The position numbers and the translations under genes are program-made. The notes under the pieces are model-generated. The model did not search any database and was not told the origin of the DNA. It saw only the letters and a program-made list of their open reading frames with translations. Below, one piece after another: positions 57,864 to 64,000 of a stretch of DNA of 64,000 nucleotides (position 1 is its first letter; the number at the start of each line of letters is the position of its first letter). Origin of the DNA: Bacteroidales bacterium (GTDB lineage: Bacteria > Bacteroidota > Bacteroidia > Bacteroidales > UBA10428). The stretch lies in the NCBI GenBank assembly GCA_016931575.1, contig JAFGEO010000045.1:103449-167448 (forward strand). The letters run 5' to 3'.

Positions 57864-57953
57864 ATGCCAAGCGGTAAGAAGAGAAAGAGGCACAAGATGG
57901 CTACTCATAAGCGTAAGAAAAGACTACGTAAGAACAGACATAAGAAGAAATAA
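57864..57953 (+). CDS. 29-aa basic protein of AURKAIP1/COX24 (mS38/bS22) type
   Basis: A very small gene starting MPSGKKRKRHKMATHKRKK and ending NRHKKK, with more than half Lys/Arg/His. This matches the short AURKAIP1/COX24-domain proteins that I know from Bacteroidota, related to mitochondrial mS38 and mycobacterial bS22 in the small ribosomal subunit. It lies 21 bases after HU and 118 bases before RNase G, a conserved-looking arrangement. Too short for standard gene finders. Confidence 0.85.
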   Translation: MPSGKKRKRHKMATHKRKKRLRKNRHKKK

Positions 57954-57984
57954 ACAGAAATATTTCATTTTATCGAATGTACAT

Positions 57985-58015
57985 TAAACCTAGAGCTATT
58001 CTGGCTTTAGGTTTA
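57985..58015 (+). terminator. Hairpin after the HU/29-aa gene pair
   Basis: TAAACCTAGAGC (57985-57996) pairs along 12 positions (one G-U) with GCTTTAGGTTTA (58004-58015), followed by TCATTTTCTT. A moderately good terminator between the small gene and RNase G. Confidence 0.6.
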
Positions 58016-58071
58016 TCATTTTCTTGTTGGTCTACTTACATCTGTTTGTTTTCTTCGTAATTTTTTAAGGT

Positions 58072-59625
58072 TTGACTAAAGAACTGATCATTGATGTAGC
58101 TTCTGACGAAATTGATATTGCCTTACTTGAGAACAAGAAATTAGTTGAGCTAAGTAAAGAAAAAAGCAATCCCAAATTTTCGGTGGGTGATATCTACCTG
58201 GGAAGGGTAAAAAAGATAATGCCCGGATTAAATGCAGCATTCGTTGATGTTGGATACGAGCGCGATGCATTTTTACACTATCTGGATTTAGGGCCCCAAT
58301 TTCGTTCACTGCAAAAATTCCTGAACGCTGCCCTCAGCAGAAAAGGGAAACCAGTGTCGATGCAAAAGTTTCGACGCGAGAAGGATATTGACAAAAATGG
58401 GAAAATTACAGATGTACTGTCATCCGGACAGGTCATCCTTGTGCAGATTGCCAAAGAACCCATTTCAACAAAAGGTCCGCGCCTAACTTCCGAAATTGCT
58501 CTTGCCGGCAGGAACATGGTGCTGATGCCTTTTAATGATAAGGTTTCCATCTCGCAAAAAATAAAATCGGAAGAAGAACGAAACCGACTTCGTACCCTTC
58601 TCAGAAGTATTCGACCCCAAAATTACGGACTGATTGTCCGCACCGTTGCTGAAAGCAAAATGGTGAAGACTCTGGATGAAGAACTGCGCGATCTGATAAA
58701 AAGGTGGGAAAATGCCTTTGACCGCATGCGGGGAAAAACCCCTCCCTCTTTAATTGTCAGTGAGATCAACAGGACAACAGCAATTCTGAGGGATATCCTG
58801 AATCCTTCTTTTAATAATGTTTATATAAATGACGAGAATGTAGCCCGGGAAGTGAAGGAATACATCACTAACATTGCCCCGGAGAAACAGAAAATCGTTA
58901 ATCTGTATTCGGGAAGTGCCCCCATCTTTGAAAAATTCGGTATTGAAAAGCAGATTAAGTCTTCCTTCGGAAAGACAGTCTCATTCAAGAGTGGTGCATA
59001 CCTGATCATCGAACATACTGAGGCCCTGCATGTAATCGATGTAAATAGTGGTAACAGGGCCAAAAACGTTAATAACCAGGAAACAAATGCCCTTGAGGTC
59101 AACCTGGCTGCCGTCGATGAAATTGCCCGGCAACTGCGCCTTCGCGATATGGGTGGAATCATTGTGATCGATTTTATTGATATGCACCACAACGAAAACA
59201 AAAACAAGGTTTTCGATCGCATGAAGAAGGTAATGGAGGATGACCGTACCAAGCACAGTATCCTGCCCCTAAGTAAGTTCGGCCTGATGCAGATCACGCG
59301 TCAGCGGGTCCGCCCCGAGATGGAGATCAATACACGTGAAAGGTGCCCGACCTGTGGAGGTACCGGCGAAATATCCCCAAGCATCCTGGTTGTGGAACGT
59401 ATCGAAGGGGCCCTGGCTCAGCTTGTGGAACGCGAACAACTGAAATCTGTCTCGCTAAGACTTCACCCCTTTATTGCTGCCTATTTGACGAAAGGATTCT
59501 GGAAAACCCCCATCGGTAAATGGAAGAAAGAATATGGATGCAAGATCAATGTTGTACCGATCAGCTCTTACGATTTCCTGGAATTCAAATTCTTCTCCGC
59601 TGATGGTACCGAATTTGTCAGCTAG
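58072..59625 (+). CDS. rng: Ribonuclease G (RNase E/G family)
   Basis: 517 residues from a TTG, the only start near the beginning of the family's N-terminus (TKELIIDVASDEIDIALLEN). S1-type domain (about 38-120; VGDIYLGRVKKIMPGLNAAF), the RNase-fold core, the catalytic metal site in GIIVIDFIDMHHNENKNKVF and the zinc-link cysteines in CPTCGGTGEIS. It processes 16S rRNA 5' ends and other RNAs. It follows HU and the 29-residue protein; a promoter-like site for the next gene lies after it. Confidence 0.96.
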   Translation: MTKELIIDVASDEIDIALLENKKLVELSKEKSNPKFSVGDIYLGRVKKIMPGLNAAFVDVGYERDAFLHYLDLGPQFRSLQKFLNAALSRKGKPVSMQKFRREKDIDKNGKITDVLSSGQVILVQIAKEPISTKGPRLTSEIALAGRNMVLMPFNDKVSISQKIKSEEERNRLRTLLRSIRPQNYGLIVRTVAESKMVKTLDEELRDLIKRWENAFDRMRGKTPPSLIVSEINRTTAILRDILNPSFNNVYINDENVAREVKEYITNIAPEKQKIVNLYSGSAPIFEKFGIEKQIKSSFGKTVSFKSGAYLIIEHTEALHVIDVNSGNRAKNVNNQETNALEVNLAAVDEIARQLRLRDMGGIIVIDFIDMHHNENKNKVFDRMKKVMEDDRTKHSILPLSKFGLMQITRQRVRPEMEINTRERCPTCGGTGEISPSILVVERIEGALAQLVEREQLKSVSLRLHPFIAAYLTKGFWKTPIGKWKKEYGCKINVVPISSYDFLEFKFFSADGTEFVS

Positions 59626-59710
59626 TTCGGCCTGATATTTATCTCAATTCCTTTAGTTTCCGTAATTACATAGCTTTCTCTGTGTGAAATGTTAAACTGC
59701 GTTAAATTGT

Positions 59711-59741
59711 TTTGTTTTTCGTATTGATATATCTATATTTG
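59711..59741 (+). promoter_or_regulatory. Consensus Bacteroidota promoter for the DsbD-like gene
   Basis: TTTG (59711-59714), exactly 19 bases, then TATATTTG (59734-59741): a full match to TTTG-N19-TAnnTTTG, 49 bases before the ATG. Confidence 0.7.
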
Positions 59742-59790
59742 TCTATACGTTAATGACGCTTTTTTTGTAATTTTAAGGAAATTGTAAGCC

Positions 59791-61893
59791 ATGAAAAAGA
59801 TTATTTCCCTTGCAGTGCTGGCCGTCATAGTTCTATCAAGCGGTTTTGGCCAAAATCCCTTTTCATTCGATTATTCTTCAACAAAGTTGAGCAATGATAC
59901 CTATGAACTAAGCTTCAGCTTTGATATAAAGGAGGACTGGCATCTATATGGTAAGATTATTGAAGGTGAAGGCCCCGTACCCATGAGATTTAGCTTCGAT
60001 AAAAATGAACGGGCGGAGTTCCTGACCGAAATAGTGCCTCAACAGAAACCGGAAATAAAATACGAAGAGGTTTTTCCTGCAACGGTAGAACTTTACGGTG
60101 GAAAGGTTACTTTTAAAACCAAGGTAAGGATCAAGGGAGAGCAAGCTACAAAGCTAACCGGTTTCGTAGAGGTTCAGGCCTGCTCGGGAGGCAGCTGCAT
60201 CCCGCCACTGCCATACGATTTCGAATTCTCCCTCTCCGGAAGTGAAAGCATCAGGGGATTCGCGCAAAGTGATAAAAAGGTGAGTATACAATCCATAGGC
60301 AGTGGGGAGAAACCGACCAGCCCGGTTCCTGCCTTTAAAACAGAAACTATTTCCATCACAGCAACTGAAGGTATAACAGAAGATCTTACAAATGACAGCC
60401 TGAAAGAAGACCTGACGGAGACAGCAACAGAAATTGAATCAACAACCGATGCTGTGGCTGCTGATGAAAAAGGAAATGACAAAACCATGCCCGGACTTTT
60501 CCTGTTAGGACTGCTGGGCGGTCTGCTCGCACTGTTAACCCCCTGTGTTTTCCCGATAATTCCTCTGACCGTATCCTTCTTTATGAGGGACACAAGCAGA
60601 GGAAAAGCCATTCGCAACGGACTGATCTTCGGCATATCCATTGTCATGATCTACACGCTGGTAGGCCTTGTCGCAGGGATTACCAGGCTCGATCCGACCA
60701 AAGCTATTGCTTCCCACTGGATCCCCAACCTGATCTTTTTCCTCTTATTCCTGGCCCTGGCATTCTCATTCCTCGGCCTCTATGAAATAACCCTTCCCAA
60801 CAGCTGGTCCAACAAGATCGATCAGCGGGCAGATAAAGGTGGATTTCTGGGACCCTTTTTCATGGCCCTTGCCACAGTGATTATAAGTTTTTCCTGCACA
60901 GGGATCATCGCAGGAACGGTTCTGGGTTATGCCATGAAAGGTGAAATCATACAACCTGTAGTGGGGATGTTCGGATTTGGGCTGACTTTTGCCCTGCCCT
61001 TCACCTTGCTGGCTATTTTCCCCGGATTCCTGAGTAAACTACCAAAGTCGGGTGGATGGCTGAATTCGGTTAAAGTATTTTTCGCCTTCATTCTGCTGGC
61101 TTCATCCATTATGTTTATCAGCAACCTGCAACTTGGCTTCTTTACTCGCGAACTGGCCGTGTCCCTTCTGGTCGTCTTACTGGTATTGCTGGGGATATAC
61201 CTGCTGGGGAAAATCAGGTTTTCCCACGACAGTGAACTTCCCCATGTAACCATACCCAGACTACTGATCAGTGTGGTAGTCTTTGGCCTGGCTCTCAGAC
61301 TGGTTCCCGGAATTTTCGGATACCCTCTGGGCGTGATTGACTCTTACCTTCCCGATACGTACATGTATGAATATCAGCCTGCAAACACGGGGACCAGCAG
61401 CTCATTCAATATTTGCACCGACAAGCCCAAATATTCGGATAAGGTGACCATGCCCCACAAGCTGAAAGCGTATCTCGATTATGATGAGGCCCTCAGTTGT
61501 GCCCGGGAGCTAAACAAACCTGTACTACTAGACTTCACCGGGCATACCTGCAAAAACTGTAAGTACATGCACAAAAATATCTGGACAAAACCAGCGGTCA
61601 GCAAAAAGCTGGGCAGTGAATTTGTCATCGCCACACTCTTTGTTGATGATAAAACCAAACTTCCTGAAGAAGACCAGGTGGTATCCAGTCGCGATGGAAA
61701 ACTTAAAAAAACAATCGGCGCCAAGTTCCATGACCTGCAGATCACAAAATTCGGCATTCCCTCTCAACCCTATTATGTGATTGTCAATCTGGATGGAAAA
61801 GTGCTCACTAAAGAAAATTTAGGTTACTCAACGGAGAAAGAGTTCCTGAAATTTCTCGATGAAGGACTGACGAATTTCAAGGCAGGAAATTAA
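59791..61893 (+). CDS. dsbD: DsbD-like thiol:disulfide interchange protein
   Basis: 700 residues: signal peptide (about 1-20), N-terminal DsbD-alpha-like domain (about 25-155) with a cysteine pair in QACSGGSCIPPLP (Cys131/Cys136), a linker, then the CcdA/DsbD membrane domain of about eight helices (about 230-520) with LLTPCVFPIIPLTVSFFM and TVIISFSCTGIIAGTVLG, and a C-terminal thioredoxin-like domain (about 560-700) with CKNC (587-590) in DFTGHTCKNCKYMH. Moves reducing power across the inner membrane to periplasmic proteins. Upstream is a consensus promoter. It converges with the hybrid sensor gene. Confidence 0.94.
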   Translation: MKKIISLAVLAVIVLSSGFGQNPFSFDYSSTKLSNDTYELSFSFDIKEDWHLYGKIIEGEGPVPMRFSFDKNERAEFLTEIVPQQKPEIKYEEVFPATVELYGGKVTFKTKVRIKGEQATKLTGFVEVQACSGGSCIPPLPYDFEFSLSGSESIRGFAQSDKKVSIQSIGSGEKPTSPVPAFKTETISITATEGITEDLTNDSLKEDLTETATEIESTTDAVAADEKGNDKTMPGLFLLGLLGGLLALLTPCVFPIIPLTVSFFMRDTSRGKAIRNGLIFGISIVMIYTLVGLVAGITRLDPTKAIASHWIPNLIFFLLFLALAFSFLGLYEITLPNSWSNKIDQRADKGGFLGPFFMALATVIISFSCTGIIAGTVLGYAMKGEIIQPVVGMFGFGLTFALPFTLLAIFPGFLSKLPKSGGWLNSVKVFFAFILLASSIMFISNLQLGFFTRELAVSLLVVLLVLLGIYLLGKIRFSHDSELPHVTIPRLLISVVVFGLALRLVPGIFGYPLGVIDSYLPDTYMYEYQPANTGTSSSFNICTDKPKYSDKVTMPHKLKAYLDYDEALSCARELNKPVLLDFTGHTCKNCKYMHKNIWTKPAVSKKLGSEFVIATLFVDDKTKLPEEDQVVSSRDGKLKKTIGAKFHDLQITKFGIPSQPYYVIVNLDGKVLTKENLGYSTEKEFLKFLDEGLTNFKAGN

Positions 61894-61912
61894 CCTGCCT
61901 GAATTATTGAAA

Positions 61913-64000
61913 CTACTTCGCCTGGTACTCGCGTGGACTAAGCCCAAACTGGTTCCTGAAGCACTTCGCAAAATATGAATGGTTAGTAAAGCCTACCTGG
62001 TCCATGATCTCTGCAATGGTATAATTGCCTCCGGACAACAGCTGTTCTGCCTTCTGGAGGCGGACATACCTGATAAACTCATTCAGGGAGTTGCCGGTAA
62101 GCTTTTTAATTTTTCTATACAGACTGGAATGGCTAACGCCTACGGCATAACTTATATCGTGCGAAGAAATGTTGGTTTCAGTAATATGGGCATGGATATA
62201 CTCTACAACTTCCTTAAGAATTTTATCGTCTCTTGAATCCACCCTCACCTCTTTGGCGCTGATCAACAGCCTGCGGTTAATGAACTCCCTGGTCCTTTCC
62301 GATCTGCGGAGAAGATTCACCAGGTTAGCATCCAGCACGGCGATCTCCAGAGGTTTCGGGAGAAAAATATCGACACCGGCTTCGATGGCCTTCAGTTGGT
62401 TTTCAGTCTCCGATTTCACGGTAAGAAAAATGACAGGGATACGAGCGGTTTTTGGGTTGTTGCGCACTTCGCGGCAAAATTCGATCCCGTCGATATCAGG
62501 AAGCTGGATCTCGCTGATGATGATGTCTGGATGAGTGTTTTTCACCAGCTCAAGTGCTTCTCCGCCGCTGCCTGCCCACAAAAAGTTGTATTTATTCTGC
62601 AGCGAAGATGCCAGGTAAAGGTATACATCCTCACTCTGATCCACGAGTACAACCTGGGGCAGGGAGGAATCCTGCTTCAGTTTAAGTCTCATACCGTGCT
62701 TCTCTGTCTTTAACACTTCATCGGTAACATATTCTTTTACGTACGGCTCAGAAGATACCAGCCTGGCTTTATGCGCAGGGAGGAAAACCCTGAAAAGAGC
62801 TCCTGAACCCGGGCTGCTCTCAACTTCCACCGATCCTCCCATAATTTCTATGAAATCTTTTGCAATCGTTAAGCCGATCCCCGTTCCTGATGCTGTGTTT
62901 CCATGCAGTATCTGATAAAACCGTTCGAAAATTTTTTCCTGTTCGCTCTCAGGGATGCCTATGCCGTTATCTTTCACTTCGATTGCTATCCGGTTATCCG
63001 GAAAATGCCTGAGTGAAAGCCGGACATGTCCGCCGGCAGGCGTATACTTGATGGCATTGGAAAGCAGGTTTTGAAGGATGGAATAGAGTTTCTCTTCGTC
63101 GGCAACGAGGTTCAGCTGCCGGAATTCCGATTTCAGTTTAAGGGTTACCCCTTTGGCCAATGCCCTGTTACGGAAGAAGGATATGGTCTGCTTGGCAAAG
63201 GAAACCAATTCAATCTCATTTTCATTCAGGTCAACCTGATGCCCGGTTTCCAGCTTTCTGAAGTTGAGTAACTGGTCGATATACACCTTTAGGAACTGGG
63301 CATTCCGGTCTACAAGTTCCAGGGTATTTCGGGTGGTTTCCCTGATTTCAGATTTTTTCAGAAGGTTCCTGACAGGATCAATGATCAATCCGATGGAGGT
63401 CAGCAGCTCGTGGGAAATGTTCACATAGAACCGGATCTTGGAATTGCTAAGCTGTTCGTTTTTTTCCTGCTCCAACTGAATGAGGTCCATCTGGGCCTTG
63501 AAACGCATACCCCGGTGATACTGCCTGAAAATCAGGTAGCCAATCGTAAGGATAAGCACCCCGTATATCAACAGGAATGGCCACCTCAGCCATAGAGGTT
63601 TAAGGATCTCCACTTCGAATGTTGTAATCTTCCCGGGCTTACCCCTTAACAGGGGTTTCATGCTGAAAGTGTACTTCCCGGGGGGAAGATTCATGTATTC
63701 AATGGAGTTCGACCCGGGCTCCAGGATCCTCCAGTTCTGGTCATATCCTTCCAGGAAGCAGGAGTACTGCACCTGGTCCATGCTGGTATAATCGAAAGAT
63801 GAAAACTCGAGGGTCAGGTTATTCTTTCGGGAGGGCAGAATGAGCTTTTGGTCGTTAAGCATAACGGATTCTGTCAGAACTTTGCCTTCAACCCGCTGCT
63901 CCGGGAAAATGACACTTCCGTTCACCTTAAGTACCGTAACCATAGCTGAAGCCTCCTCCCGTTCGCTATAAAATGCCTTTGGATTAAAACGGAGGAATCC
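61913..64000 (-). CDS. Hybrid two-component sensor (HTCS), 5' part beyond the window
   Basis: About 695 residues are present and the frame stays open to the window edge, so the N-terminal sensor propeller is missing. Parts in order: a Y_Y_Y beta domain (YSCFLEGYDQNWRILEPGSN), a transmembrane helix (WPFLLIYGVLILTIGYLIF), HisKA with NISHELLTSIGLI, ATPase (NLLSNAIKYTPAGG, VKDNGIGIPESEQEKIFERF, GTGIGLTIAKDFIEIMGG), a receiver domain and a C-terminal AraC/HTH domain (DISYAVGVSHSSLYRKIKKL, VGFTNHSYFAKCFRNQFG). The phospho-acceptor position of the receiver is Glu instead of Asp (IIISEIQLPDIDG, codon 62512-62510). Such sensors usually control glycan-use operons. Confidence 0.92.
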   Translation of the reverse strand, partial: GFLRFNPKAFYSEREEASAMVTVLKVNGSVIFPEQRVEGKVLTESVMLNDQKLILPSRKNNLTLEFSSFDYTSMDQVQYSCFLEGYDQNWRILEPGSNSIEYMNLPPGKYTFSMKPLLRGKPGKITTFEVEILKPLWLRWPFLLIYGVLILTIGYLIFRQYHRGMRFKAQMDLIQLEQEKNEQLSNSKIRFYVNISHELLTSIGLIIDPVRNLLKKSEIRETTRNTLELVDRNAQFLKVYIDQLLNFRKLETGHQVDLNENEIELVSFAKQTISFFRNRALAKGVTLKLKSEFRQLNLVADEEKLYSILQNLLSNAIKYTPAGGHVRLSLRHFPDNRIAIEVKDNGIGIPESEQEKIFERFYQILHGNTASGTGIGLTIAKDFIEIMGGSVEVESSPGSGALFRVFLPAHKARLVSSEPYVKEYVTDEVLKTEKHGMRLKLKQDSSLPQVVLVDQSEDVYLYLASSLQNKYNFLWAGSGGEALELVKNTHPDIIISEIQLPDIDGIEFCREVRNNPKTARIPVIFLTVKSETENQLKAIEAGVDIFLPKPLEIAVLDANLVNLLRRSERTREFINRRLLISAKEVRVDSRDDKILKEVVEYIHAHITETNISSHDISYAVGVSHSSLYRKIKKLTGNSLNEFIRYVRLQKAEQLLSGGNYTIAEIMDQVGFTNHSYFAKCFRNQFGLSPREYQAK

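Noticed and set aside
1..64000. tRNA, rRNA or CRISPR array
   Set aside because: Looked for T-arm-like GGTTC motifs, rRNA landmarks and regularly spaced direct repeats; saw none. This was by eye, so a covariance search is the proper test.

Overview
This window is typical chromosomal DNA of a Bacteroidota bacterium, most likely Bacteroidales/Marinilabiliales-like. Supporting evidence: gliding genes gldD/gldE in the cluster mutY-ssb-gldE-gldD-PPTase-GGGPS; a type IX secretion (T9SS) C-terminal sorting domain; a TonB-linked outer-membrane beta-barrel protein; a hybrid two-component sensor; futalosine-pathway menaquinone synthesis; and several promoters of the Bacteroidota form TTTG-N19-TAnnTTTG. 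I saw no tRNA, rRNA, CRISPR array, intact insertion sequence or prophage.

Layout. 1-5.4 kb: end of an M3 peptidase, a tiny overlapping operon (STAS-like protein, small membrane protein, tiny lipoprotein), CorA, a DUF432-like protein with MscS, and an Hsp20 gene with a candidate operator. 5.5-13.3 kb (minus strand): lipoprotein, TPR/PD40/SPOR envelope protein, VOC protein, SDR, PlsC-like acyltransferase and BASS transporter. 13.4-14.5 kb: flavin reductase and nitroreductase. 14.7-22.3 kb: a 1062-residue DUF362/beta-propeller/FN3/T9SS fusion, DUF4924, an Hsp15-like S4 protein, gdhA and two exported unknowns. 22.5-32.2 kb: outer-membrane beta-barrel receptor, DUF6263 protein, a gdhA 3'-end remnant, thrC-thrH, an AT-rich orphan gene and an outer-membrane protein. 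32.2-37.1 kb: fabD, folE, mqnB, a lipoprotein, two tandem DUF1801-type genes and a remnant that looks like hgcA. 37.2-43.7 kb: one minus-strand operon of TolC, MacA-like adaptor, ABC ATPase, MacB-like permease, LytS-type kinase and LytTR regulator. 44-51.1 kb: large membrane/coiled-coil protein, VWA protein, ychF-crcB-DUF190, and an alkaline-phosphatase-superfamily protein lacking nearly all catalytic residues. 51.1-52.4 kb: no gene, but two copies of a ~220-bp element with a promoter-like core and a terminator hairpin. 52.4-57.4 kb: the gld cluster. 57.5-64 kb: HU, a 29-residue ribosomal-type protein, RNase G, a DsbD-like protein and a truncated hybrid sensor kinase.

Most genes are housekeeping or envelope functions. 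The items most worth a second look are the duplicated non-coding element (51.4-52.35 kb), the probable pseudo-phosphatase (49.4-51.1 kb), the hgcA-like remnant (36.8-37.1 kb), the DUF362/T9SS fusion, the SPOR-tailed PorE-like protein, and an Asp-to-Glu replacement in the hybrid sensor's receiver domain. All family names come from reading motifs by eye; no database search was run.
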